Shown here piece after piece: positions 36,344 through 47,609 of a DNA stretch of 64,000 bases (position 1 is its first letter; every line of letters starts with the position of its first letter). The notes beneath the pieces are model-generated. The model saw only the letters and a list, made by a program, of their open reading frames with translations, was not told the origin of the DNA and ran no database searches. The DNA is from Dryomyza anilis (taxonomy: Eukaryota; Arthropoda; Insecta; Diptera; Dryomyzidae), in NCBI GenBank assembly GCA_951804985.1, contig OX638131.1, positions 1,364,001 through 1,428,000 of the forward strand, written 5' to 3'. Both the position numbers and the translations under genes were made by a program.

Positions 36344-36836
36344 GAGACAAAATTTTTGGTAGGGTCGAGGCTGTTTAGAAACACTTGTTTGACATATTTG
36401 AAACAGACAAAGGCAAATTTTGTATCACAAGCTGTTTATTTTCTGCCCGTTCCCAAAATATGCCGTGAATCAGCCAAACACTTCCCTAAATATTTCATTT
36501 ATCTCTTTGTTTGCCCGAAATATGCCGAAAATGTTACTGAAAAACACCCAAAAGTTTGTCTCGGGTACTATTAAAAAATGGGACAAGCCGAGACAAAATG
36601 TTCGGCATTTTTCAGTAATATTCCGGTCATATTTCCGGCAAATACACAGATAAATGGAATATTTTGGGAAGTGTATAGTAGATTGTTAAATTTTGTGAAA
36701 TTCTCATGGTAGATTTACGGCATATTTTGGAAACGGGCAGAAAACAGACAGCTGGTGATACAAACTCCGCCTTTGTCTGCTTGAAATATGTCTCAAAAAA
36801 GTTTCTAAACAACCTCGAACCTGTTGAGACACGAAC
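36344..36836. mobile_element. Foldback-like palindromic element
   Basis: Two arms of about 230 bp lie in inverted order. The left arm has GAGACAAAATTTTTGGTAGG, GACAAAGGCAAATTTTGTATC and CTGCCCGTTCCCAAAATATG. The right arm, inverted, has GACAAAGGCGGAGTTTGTAT and CTGCCCGTTTCCAAAATATG. The arms nearly meet around GGGTACTATTAAAAAATGGG. No transposase is present. Partly matching open frames on the two strands come from the symmetry. A fragment of the same family is at 50870-51000. Confidence 0.8.
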
Positions 36837-36999
36837 TGAAATTAGTTATGAAGAAATAATAATTGCGTTTGGATTTGTTTGTGTTTTGCATTCACCGTTA
36901 CATGTGTTTTTGTAACATCATCACATGTGTGACCATATGGTCGCACTACGATTATTCGGGCTAAGTTATAGAAATACGTACATTTTTTGAGAATATTGA

Positions 37000-39360
37000 T
37001 TGATTGTCATTTCGAATTGAAAACCAGTTTGCATTTCTATGCGACCAAAATATATGTCTACCAAAATCGACAATTGCCTTTTTCCAAGACACATTATTTC
37101 GTATTTTCAGTGGTCTGTAGGACAAGGACATTATGCTTGTCCTTCAACCCCACTAGTGACTTGTAATAGAGCAGATATATGTGAAGTATATGAGAAGTGG
37201 AAGAGGATAAAACAAAAAACAAGCACCCAAAACTCCGACTCCGTTCGCCAAGCTGCTGAACATTTTAATCAAAAAAGTAATTTTTCATTTTGGCCACCTG
37301 CGCTGTCTCGCTTGCACTGACGGGCGTGTGTGCAGCAGTGCGTCTCCCTCGCTCCGAAGTCAGTTGCATGTTGCACACACACAGGCAGGTTACTCCAGCA
37401 ACAAGCCAACTAACTTTGTGGCAGACGTCGGCAGTTGAATCGGAGGAGCCGAGGAGCTGAGTTGTTGAAAGGATGCACGGCAGCATGATTAACGGGTTCA
37501 TGTTTTAGCAAAGATTACGAGGACAGGCTGCTGTTGCTGCTGCTGCTGTTGCCACAACTACTATGTACTTCAACTCACTTACTAAGGAAATCGGTGGAGC
37601 AGACTGTCGGAGCTGCACAGTGTTTCGGTAGCTTTGTGGTCTCCGAACAAAAACAGATTCGCACAGAGCGCAACAGATAAATGTTGCAGTGAAGTTCGGG
37701 GTGCAGCAGGAAACTATAGCAAAACAACAGCAGCAGCAATTGCTACAAAATGTTGTCATCAGCAACAGACAGGTTTTTGCTTTTAGGTGTGGCTCTACTT
37801 TTACTATTCTTTCTACTACATCCTTTGCCAATTCCGTTACTGACACTGTTTAGTACTCTCTATCGTTAAAATTCTTCGAAGGATTCGTTGTGGGCTTTGC
37901 GGTATAAATGGTTTAGCCAGAGTCGATGTGGCAACACAATCGATCTGCTGGCAACGTCATTTCAACAGTCGTAAATCCGCTCTTAATCAAACGCACAGGA
38001 TTCTGGTCGTCCTGCGTCGTCTATGGATGGCAAAGCAAACAACTCAAGGAACGCACATTAAAATGTTCCAAAATCAACAACAAAAATCCAACCAAAAGTC
38101 AACCTGCAACAAATTGCAGTTGCACAGGTGATCGATGGGTGCTGTGGGTAGTGGTTGCTGCGAGTCCTGCTGCTGCTGCTCCTTCTGTGTTTGACGACCC
38201 CGAGAAGTGGCAACATTGACAGCAAAGTGTCCCACGTCAACGAAATCAATTTATGCTCCAAAGAGTGCAGCAAAAACAGTAGCAGGAAGAGGGACGGGGG
38301 AATGTTGTCAACATCCTTTCGTGCAACTCGTTGGCATGTAAATCCGAGATGACGGATTCGCACTGACTTCTTTGAGTGGCAAACCGAGTATAGAAAGAGA
38401 CTACGAAAAAAACAAAACCAACGTATAAATCACACAGACTGGGATGAATTTTAGCTCTTTTCAAAAACTAGCTGTTTTTAAGCACATTCGGTTTTGTCTG
38501 GTAGTCAAGCATAAATATGTTTCTAACTTCGTCTATCTTTCGTACTTCCCTTCGTGCAGCGCATTCTGCGGTATAGATAATGAACACACCAATCGTTTTC
38601 TCTCTCAAATTAAGCGATAAAGCCACGAACCCATGCGAGAAGAGCCAAATTTTTCGCGAGTGAATTTCCGAAACTCAAGCTGCGTCGGACAGCAACTGAT
38701 GCTGTTTTCAAGGAACTACCACGCGAACAAGCAGTAGGGCAAGCACATTAGAGGCCGACCATCGTTTATTAATTTATTATGAAAATCTAAGCGATATAAG
38801 CGACTTAAAGTGGCATCATACCGGATCAATTATTTAAATTTATGAGTTTTCGAACGCAAGACAAACCCAATACTCGGCAGTGTGTGTTACTCGGTTTCAA
38901 TTTAAATTTTTAAACGATGTGCAAGAACTCGCTTGATATGCGGCGTGGAGCCGGGAGGAGGGAGCCCTTCTCCTGTAGCAGGCATGTGACGAGGATAAAC
39001 GAGTGAAGCGGTGGTAGCCGCACAGTTGAGAGACTGGAGACTGTGAGGTCCGTCCGCGAAGGCCGCATTACTGCCGCAAAACTTTGTCCACGTAAATTTT
39101 GCTTCTAATTTTTGTTTATAAAATTTATGACAAAGTTTCCAACTAAGTATGCGGAAGCGGATGTGGCGGCGGTCGACTGTGGCGGCGCACAAAAATTAAT
39201 AAGGGTAATTTTACTGTTATTTATGCGGCGCACAAGGTCAACTCAGTCAGCCGCAGATGGCGACGATGCGACGCAATTCAGCGGAAGGTTATATGCATCA
39301 CAGCCACAGCACATCGCACAGTTTAAAGTATGCGGTTAGGTAAAAGATAAATTCTGGATT
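37000..39360. other. Large balanced island, candidate regulatory or exonic DNA
   Basis: The most GC-rich long stretch of the window, non-repetitive apart from CAGCAGCAG/CTGCTGCTG runs at 37530-37560, 37730 and 38160. Many overlapping open frames occur on both strands, none with a domain I recognise. TCAGTTG, a fair insect initiator, lies at 37360, but no TATA box or well-placed downstream element supports a promoter. I call no gene. Confidence 0.4.
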
Positions 39361-41113
39361 TTTAATAGCAAGAGAGAACCCTTTTTCAATTTAGTTACAA
39401 AATATTTATAAATCTTTTATTTTAAACATATTTTTAATTTTCATTATAAATTTTGCTTAAATTTCTTTTCAGATACACTGAAAAAAATTCATCAATTCAA
39501 CTCTCTTCTTATTAAATTTTGTCCTCTGGAATTAAACCCATAATGTTCGATATTTTGTGAAATAATACGGTTTCCTCAATTAATATTAATGATTCTGACA
39601 ATGAAGACTATGCTTTTGAAGATTCTGATTTTTATTCTGAATAATTTTAAAAATATATATTTCGAAATTTATGGGCTTGGCCGTTGAATGACTTTATCGA
39701 AATTTTTTTATATCCCCAATTTTCATATAAGATTTATTAAGTTTTTCTATATTTTCGACATTTTTGATTACCATTCATATGGGAGGTAGGCGTGTAAGTT
39801 GCCCAATGTATCCCATTTTCTGTCAGATGAGTTGTCTCTATTTATAAAATATATAAGCTAAATTTTAATATTCTATCTGTTTTAGTTTTCAAGTTCTGAC
39901 TTTTGGCAAGCTAAAAGTGCAAATTCTCACTCTGTGTGTCCCCAAGGTTTACTAATTCTGAAAATAACTGTAAACTTGTATACGCTAAATAATTTTCTTC
40001 AATTTGAGTAAACACCCAAGTAATGTTACCAATTTCAGTCTTTTTCACTTACAAATCGGTCACAGTACCCGAGTTGTACCCGAAAAACGCAAAAGCGAGC
40101 CATTTTTAATGAACTTTCGACTTCGGTTTCTCATTTCCCTTTTCTGACTTATGTAGAACTGAGTTGGAACTAATTCATAATATTTAGATTTGAATTCATT
40201 TATTTGAGACTTAAGATTTTTTCAAATTTAGTTTTACTGTAACCTCTCATTGATATATTTGAAGCTAGAAGGTTACTACGTAACCGAAATAAAGGTTATA
40301 TGTAACCATTTTTAGTTACAATTACCGAATAATGATACTTGTATACAGGCAGGGAAAAAAGGAAGGATTCAATAAATATACGAAGTGATATACAGCTAAA
40401 CAGTAAGATTCTAGTTTTTTAAAAAACATATTCACTTAGTTATCAAAAAAGTAACTAAGAGCTATTACTCTTGATAATGCAGAGGTTAATGTCTTAGGTA
40501 TCAAAAATGTTGATGTTGTTTTCTGCTCAAATTTCATCTAACTTTTGTTTATCGATCTAGCTTTGTCTGTAATATTCACTATAGGGCTTTGTTTGTTTGT
40601 ACAGACGGACAGTCTTTCTACGCAATGTTTGTCAAAATGTTGATAGTAAATAAGAGCAATTGTTCTTGATATGCAGAGAATATGTTCTGAGGTATCACTA
40701 ACCAACCAATTAACAAACAGTTGGCGATAACAAACGGACATCGCATCTTTAATTAAGTTCTCAATATCCAGGAGAATAAATCTTGTTTACTTTTTTGATA
40801 CCAAAGTTAGTTGCTTTCTTAATATTCAGATGATACATACTAGAATATTAGTAGTATTTTATTGATATTAGTGAAATTCAAGTATTTTTCATTCGAGACG
40901 AATTCCTCTCCAGGTTTAGAAGAATGGGAAAAAAACAATATTTTTTTATATATTTTTGAAAAAAGTTCACTTCAGTCGATATAAAGTAAATAAATAAAGA
41001 TGTTAGTGATATTTGATGTATTTGAACAAAAATAGTCAGGTCAGAAGTCACAATAAACCGATGGTACATATTTTTAAAACTTTAGAGTTTCATTGATTTA
41101 GCTCTTAAAGTTT

Positions 41114-41252
41114 TTCTGTAATCGTGACAGCCGTTCAGATAGACGGACATCGGTAAATCGAGTGAGGAGATCATGCTGAACACCTCCAGGGTGTTACTAA
41201 CGGAGGACCAAAGTAAATATACCATTTTATTTTAAGTGTAGAGTGTAAAAAA
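41114..41252 (-). mobile_element. Decayed mini-me fragment
   Basis: AGACGGACATCGGTAAATCG, GAGGAGATCATGCTGA, then GGTGTTACTAACGGAGGACC and AAGTGTAGAGTGTAAAAA correspond, in reverse, to the microsatellite edge, core and start of the mini-me copies elsewhere. It is diverged and lacks a long microsatellite. Confidence 0.6.
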
Positions 41253-41399
41253 ATTAATCATTCATATATTTTTTTTTTACTTTCTTCCTGCCACTTATCA
41301 AAAAATAAATATTCCTGTATGTAGAGTTTCAACCGTTTAAAACATTCCAGTCTCTCTGTATTACAGAAAACCTAAAAATATTTCATAAACTATTTAAAT

Positions 41400-42320
41400 A
41401 ATGTGCTGCAGTTTTCACCATATTTTATAGCATTTGAATACACTGCCATTTTGCTTCCCACACTATCCGACAACTGTCGAACCGTACTGACGGATCCACC
41501 TGCTGCCTGTCAGGATGCGAAAAGTCGACACAAAAAGATCAGCAATCGCTCCGCTCTCTCTGGGCACAAAGCAGCAAACACTATATCGTTTGTTGCAGCG
41601 CATGTCGTTTAATGGCAGCAATTTTCCTATTTTTTTTTATCTGTATTTTTTATGTTCTTTGCTGCTGCGATATTTCTTGTCCTTTTCACACATTATCTCG
41701 CACTGACTCGCTCACTCAGTCCTTGTCTATCTGGCTTTTTTTTATTGTCATCATTACGTCGTGTCGCAGCTGAACAACGAACGAACGAACGAACGCACGA
41801 CGCAATGTTTGTTGCAGTCAAAAGTTTCTGCTGCGCTTAAAATTTATGGCTTTTATTTCGTGATTTATGACAAAACATCGAAGCGCAGCGGATGCAGTGC
41901 AGCGCGTCCATGGTGCGTATGCGAAACATTCTGCTTCTTCCCTCCGACAATTAACATCGCAACAAAATACAGGAAACATTAAAGTTTTTTGTGTTTTTTT
42001 TTAGTTTTGCTTTTTTTTATTGCACAGCAACAATTACTTAATGGCACCGACAGACATATATCATCATATGTGTGGCGCTTCTCTTGCAGCAGTTTTGGCA
42101 AATTTTCATCTCGTAACTCGCAGGTTTGGAATTTATGATGGCCCGCGGCGAAATTTATCGATTCTCGCATACAAAGTGCAGCGCATTAAAATGGCCCCTC
42201 TTTCTCTCTCTCTCTCTCCCATCGTTTCATGTATGCCATTCGGTGCAGTCATAGTTGCCAGACATTCAAAAATATCACATTTTTTTAATGTTTATGAATA
42301 CTCTTCGTTGTGGTAATTGT
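41400..42320. other. Balanced island, no gene called
   Basis: It is non-repetitive, with a short (GAAC)n run near 41777-41795 and a (CT)n run at 42199-42218. Short frames on both strands have no recognisable domain. Confidence 0.4.
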
Positions 42321-43626
42321 GGTATTTTGAAATTTATAGGATTTTTAAATAAATTCTTTTTGTTTTAAATTACAGCCAATATGAAGTAATACTCAAAAAA
42401 AAAATTAAAAGAAAAATAGTAGAATTTGACTAATATCAATAAAATACTACTAAAATTCAATAATTTGTCATCTGGATATCAAAAAAGCAAATTACTTAGT
42501 TGTCAAAAAACTAAACAAACTTTATTCTACTGGATTTTCAGAAGTTAATTTATTTATTATTAAAAATTAAAAAAAACACGCAAAATTGTTGCTGTATTCT
42601 TCGCAAAAGGAACACGTGTTCTTGTATCTACTGTTGATTTCATCGATCTTTCTCTGTCTGTTGAAAGTAGCTAAGTCAAACTTTCTAGATATTCAGACAT
42701 TATGTTATTAGGTATCAAAAAAGTAACTAAGTACAATTTGTCTGGATTGCAGATGATTTTCTGATACCATGTGTATGTTTTCACGAATAGAACAATAAAG
42801 CACAGCCAGACAAGCAAGCGGCTGTGTATGTATGAATTTTAAAAATATAAAAATAGAAAAAGCGAATTTTCCTACGAATATTGGTATGGTTTCAGTTCGT
42901 AAACATAAATTGGGATTCAATTTCGCATAAATACCAAGTTGATTTGATTTCATTTTTATCTAAATACACCATATATAGCTTATGGGTAAGGTGCGGAAGG
43001 TTTAAACATAACCAACAGTAGTGGCAGCACTGTATAAGGTATGTAAACGGTTTCAGAATAATATACATAGATTAAATTATAAAAAATATACATAGATTAA
43101 ATAATAAAAACAATAATAAAATAAAATAAACAATTCAATTCAATTAAGTATTCAAAGAAGTCATTTAATATACAAAAATTCCTATATGTAATAAAATTCT
43201 AAATAAACAATAAATTACCTAAAATATATATTTTTATGTTAGCTTCGAAATAGCTTTTAGTTACTTTCAACATATCGACAGACAGACACACGAGCAAACA
43301 GATGGCGTTGACAGACGGACAACGTAAAACAAAACATAATAGCGACAAAGCAAGATCGAAAAAAACAACTATACGAACACGTGTTCATTAAATTTGGGGA
43401 CAAAAACAGCAAGAACATTTTTGATAACTAAGAAATTAATAACTGAATTCAAGAATAATTCTACTTAGTAATTTTTTGATACCTAAGAAAATAATAACAG
43501 AATTCAAGAATAATTCTAATTAGTTACTTTTTTTGACAACTAAGTAAATCCTTTTCTTGAAATTAAGGATTTTTCGGTTTAGCTGTATATCACTCCGAAT
43601 TCCTTCTGGATTTAGAACTTTTTTTT

Positions 43627-43900
43627 CCCAAAAGGGACGAATCTTTTCGTTTTTTTGCCATAACTTTTTATTGGTACAAGATAAAATACTAGTACGAAGC
43701 AACTAATTGTTTGTTTTTAAAGCATCTATCGATTTCCATCATTAATTCAAAATAAATTTCTTGCAAATAACAAAAATTCAAATGATGATGCCAATCGATA
43801 GATGCTTTGAAAACAAACAATTAATTGCTTTACATTAGTATTTTATCTTGTACCAATTAAAAGTAATGGCAAAAAAACGAAATATTTGCCCTTTTGGCAT
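43627..43900. repeat. Long inverted repeat (arms about 117 bp)
   Basis: The left arm (43627-43743) contains TTGGTACAAGATAAAATACT and AAAGCATCTATCGAT. The right arm (43783-43900) contains ATCGATAGATGCTTTGAAAA and AGTATTTTATCTTGTACCAA. The loop is about 40 bp. A third, partial version of the arm (GCAAGCGATAACTTCTTATT and AAAAGATAAAATAG) follows at 43930-43980. It is non-coding, probably a foldback-type element. Confidence 0.75.
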
Positions 43901-44048
43901 GACAAGATTTTCAATTTTTCGAATTTTGCTATTTGCAAGCGATAACTTCTTATTGCTAAAAGATAAAATAGTTATTAAAGGCACATATAATTGAATTTTT
44001 ATAATTTTTTAGAAACATTATGTTTAAATAATGACGCGAATCGATAGA

Positions 44049-44128
44049 AAGTGTAGGGTATTCTATTGTCGATCACGACCGACCTTCAATCCCATGTGAC
44101 CATGTGACTTAACTTTCCCGACTCGTTA
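44049..44128 (+). mobile_element. 3' end remnant of a mini-me type element
   Basis: GTGTAGGGTATTCTATTGTC, a GACCGACC word, then CCCATGTGACCATGTGACTT and AACTTTCCCGACTCG match the last 80 bp of the element at 27620-28460 (diverged subfamily). The rest is missing. Confidence 0.65.
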
Positions 44129-44199
44129 TGTAATATTTTTGAAATGATCGGAGATATTTTAAATTTTAAAAAACTATATTTAATACAAAGTCAGTTGGC

Positions 44200-45510
44200 A
44201 ACACTGGACGTTTGAATGTTTTGGTTAACGTTTTTATTGCTATTATCGCTGTTGTAGCTGCAAGTATTGTGTTGTTGCCGTTTACATTGTTTCTTATGGC
44301 TTAAAAAACGCTTAAAAAATTACGCTTTGTCTCTGTGGGTCCGCGTCGCGTGGTGATTGAGTGCTCGGAGTGCGCTGAGCGCTGCTCCGCATCTGTAGCT
44401 GTTGTTTTGATGCATTCGCCTAGATAATGCAACAGTTTCAAAGTGTAATTTGTAATGGTCGGGAGGGGGTCGAAGTGCGAAACAAAAGAGTGCGATTTAC
44501 CATCTTTATTATGTCTTTTGTTACTTCTCTCATTTATACTTCAAAGTTATTTATCACAGAATAAGCTGCAAACAGCACTTCGATTGCATTGCAATGCTTT
44601 CAAATGTCAGCAGTTAAAAGTGAATTTTCCAAAATTCACTGCTTCGACAATACATGCAGCTCTTCAAAGGTGTCACGTGCCTGAGCACTTGCAATAAAAA
44701 TTCCGCAATGCATTCAAGTCAAAAATTGCTGTAAATCACATGGCTTGATTGCCGCGTATCCATGGCCACGCCTTCGCCTGTCACAGTCACATTCTCGGTA
44801 CTGCTGCTCTTAAGTTTGCTGGCGGCAGCACGTCAAGGAATTTGAATTTCCAAAAATTTTTCAAAAAGATTTTTCAGGAAACGTGCGCAAATTTCGATTG
44901 ATATGGCAATGTATTGAGTGAGTGCAGCAGTCGTTGAAGCATAAAATGCGCTACATGATTTGAGAAAGTTTTCGCCTGTTTTAGCCGCCCCCCCCCACTT
45001 TTATGAGCGTGTAAAATCTATACAACTTTGTTGTAATTGAATAGTTTAGTATTTTTATTTATGTTCAATATAAGAAATTTCTTTTTCTATTTTTGTATGC
45101 ATCATTATTTGCTTCTTCGCGTCAGTTGAGTCTTGTCGCGGGGGGAAGGGGGATGGTTGAAAACCCTATGTTTTTGTTTTTATTATCACCATTAGTTTGC
45201 AGCACTTGGATTTTATTGCCTTCGACACTTAACTTTATTAATTTGACACCCTCGCCCATCCTCAGACGAGGGCGCACTGCGTGTATAGTGAGTGGGGTCT
45301 GCACTGTACCGCAGGTGCTGTAAAAATTCCAAGTTTAATGACGTCGTAACTCCGTAAAACTGCTGTCGCTTGCCTCACGCCACGAATGTATTTCATTAGT
45401 TTTGCCCTGATTCTGTTGTTATTCGGTTGTTATTGTTGTTGTTCTAAAATTCAATAAATGAAATGATGAAATGGCACTCGATGGCTTTACGTGACAATTG
45501 CCTGAACGGG
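44200..45510. other. Balanced island, no gene called
   Basis: Non-repetitive sequence with an 80-codon plus frame at 44455-44697 that has a leucine-rich, signal-like segment near residues 16-32. Its start context (TTTGTAATGG) is weak and no splice or family evidence supports it. CCCCCCCC lies at 44988-44995. Confidence 0.4.
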
Positions 45511-46006
45511 TCTATTGAGGGTCACACCAAGGATATTGAAGGAGCAAAAATTTTAAAAATTATTTAGACAATTCAACATAAAATGTTTGGAATGTAGGAA
45601 GTACAGAATCTGTTAAAAACTGTTTTTTTTTTGAAAACTAACTAAGCGGTAGTGAATTTTTTGAAATCGTTTTAAAACCGATTTTTGGAGTTTATGATCA
45701 AATTCCGATCGAATTGCATAAGAACTTTTATAAACAAACGGTTTGAAAAAAAAAAAACAGTTTTCCAAACGAATTCAAAACGTTCAAGTGTTAGTCAATG
45801 GTTTGAATTAACTAAAAATTGAACTGAAAATTGCATAGGTATTAAATACGACGAAATTCAATTGACAGCTGTAGGAGGTTTCAGTAGGTTTTTCGCTCAA
45901 AGTTGTCAACTCAAGTTGTCGATTTGACGTCAAATGGCCAAAAATTATAATATATATATATTTGTTTGAAAACCAAAATTCAATCAATTATATTTGGCCA
46001 AAAACT

Positions 46007-46176
46007 AATATTAGCTGCGTTTTTTTCATAATTTAAATTTGAGCCGGAACAAAATTTATACGCAAAACAAAAACAAATTTGAGCTAGATAGATTTATCGA
46101 GCTCAAATTGTTTTTGTTTTGCGTACAAAATTTGTTCCGGCTCAAATTTAAATTATGAAAAAAACACAGCTATTAT
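46007..46176. repeat. Near-perfect hairpin (arms about 77 bp, loop about 13 bp)
   Basis: The left arm (from 46007) contains CATAATTTAAATTTGAGCCG and CGCAAAACAAAAACAAATTT. The right arm (to 46176) contains AAATTGTTTTTGTTTTGCG and CGGCTCAAATTTAAATTATG. Only a few mismatches are visible. It is non-coding. Such symmetry suggests a recent inverted duplication or a small palindromic MITE. Confidence 0.85.
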
Positions 46177-46349
46177 CTTCTTCAAAATTTATTTTCTAAA
46201 AATGTTTTCCGAGAATAAAATTCGAAAACAAATTTCATTAAAAATAAATTTAGAAAAAAAATTTTGTACAGAAAAAATGTTTTCAAAAAAAAAATATTCT
46301 CGGAAAAAAAAATGTGTCCGACATTTTTTTTCAAAAATATTTTGCTTTC

Positions 46350-47250
46350 TGCTTCACTGTGCTTCTGGCAAAGTGTTTAAAAATTTCCCAGACAATATAA
46401 CATCAGGCTTCTAAACTGGAGCTGGAAGTGCTGCTAGCTAACCTTACATCCTTGGCGTGCCAACCAGACATTTCAAAACTGCATTCGCCGCAAGTCTGTT
46501 GCTCATCTCTCGATCTCTGTCTTGGTCCCTGTCTCGGTTGCCGTGGGTCTGTTTTCGTCTATTTTGCACAAATACCAACATGTCTGGCATTATGCCTCAA
46601 GAGACGACGTTGCCAAACTTCGCACGTGTCGCTCGAATGCTCATTCGAATGCTTTTCGGTTTTAAATTAGTTTCAATTTTGTGCTGAATTTAAAATTTTA
46701 CACACTAATTCGAATGCACCATTAATTACACACAAGCATTCCAGCCGCAGGACGAAGGACGAAGTACTCGCTGTCTGCCACATTTGAGCCATTGATACGA
46801 ATTTACGACCGAAATGAATGTGAATGTGATTATTACGCAAATTTGTCACTTGCAACAACGCATCACATTGCGACACAACGCATTGCCATTCATCAGGGAG
46901 GTGGCCAGTCGTGGTTTAGGGTCCGGGGGGTTCAGTGTCAGAATCCCAATCCAAATGGGCTGCAAATCCTTTGCAACGAGTGCGAATCGCAGTGCGGATT
47001 GGCAGGCATTACGATTACAATACGGACTGATTTATCATTCCTTCGACTGCAGCCATTGTTGATATTGCGCCCGTTGGCATTGTTGTAGCAATTGTAATTA
47101 ATTACCATATTGCTAAGGGTCCAAATAAATAAATTACAATGCATGACGTCCAAGTTCGAGTGCAGCATGCAGCATTCAGCACGAGCCACAAATATTTGTT
47201 CGTGCCGTGCCACAAGACGTACTATGTATGAGCAGCAAGATTGAATGCAC
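46350..47250. other. Balanced island, no gene called
   Basis: Non-repetitive, with overlapping frames on both strands (46428-46687, 46792-47088 and 46938-47213). None is recognisable. Confidence 0.4.
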
Positions 47251-47254
47251 TTAA

Positions 47255-47351
47255 AACGAACTGAAACGGACTGAACCGAAATGGACTGAACCGAACTGAA
47301 CGAGCGAACGACAGAACGAACGAACGAACGACAGAACGAACGGTCGAACGG
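47255..47351 (+). repeat. Imperfect (GAAC)n microsatellite
   Basis: CGAACTGAAACGGACTGAAC-like steps lead into a purer GAACGAACGAACGAAC core at about 47316-47342. It is a graded, growing microsatellite. Confidence 0.9.
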
Positions 47352-47609
47352 TGTTCATGAACATGAAAGTGTTCATTGTACTCGACAAATCGATTCAGCT
47401 TAAGGGCTTAGATTTGTACCAAATCCAAAACTTAAATTCATTACATACTTTGCAAAGTTTGTGCAGGATCAACAATTGCTTGGCAAGGACACAACCTGTT
47501 TAAACAATTGCTAATTTCTGTAATTGTTTTATTTATTTGTATACAAATGTTCAATCAAAAATTCTTTTTTTTTATTAAAAATGCTAATTTTCATTAGACA
47601 ACATTTTTA

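Larger units (their letters stand above)
40240..43560. repeat. Cluster of CTTAGTTACTTTTTTGATA words
   Basis: The quasi-palindromic word ACTTAGTTATCAAAAAAGTA or its complement occurs near 40435, 40790, 42480, 42715, 43440 and 43515. It is often followed by AATTCAAGAATAATTC or TGCAGAG-type words. A looser copy is near 57435. The cluster surrounds the balanced island at 41400-42320, as if that island lay between related, broken elements. Dispersed GACAGACGGAC words (40603, 41130, 43275, 43310) suggest at least part is decayed mini-me sequence. Confidence 0.45.

Noticed and set aside
36305..36915. Frames sharing peptide segments (QTKA.FVS.AV.FLPV) as paralogous exons
   Set aside because: They arise from the two inverted arms of the foldback element.
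37360..37395. Core promoter (TCAGTTG initiator with GGTTAC about 27 bp downstream)
   Set aside because: The downstream element is off by one position from the preferred spacing, there is no TATA box, and no exon follows that I can support.
44455..44697. 80-codon frame with signal-like segment
   Set aside because: The start context is weak, there is no recognisable family, and leucine-rich frames are common by chance in T-rich DNA.
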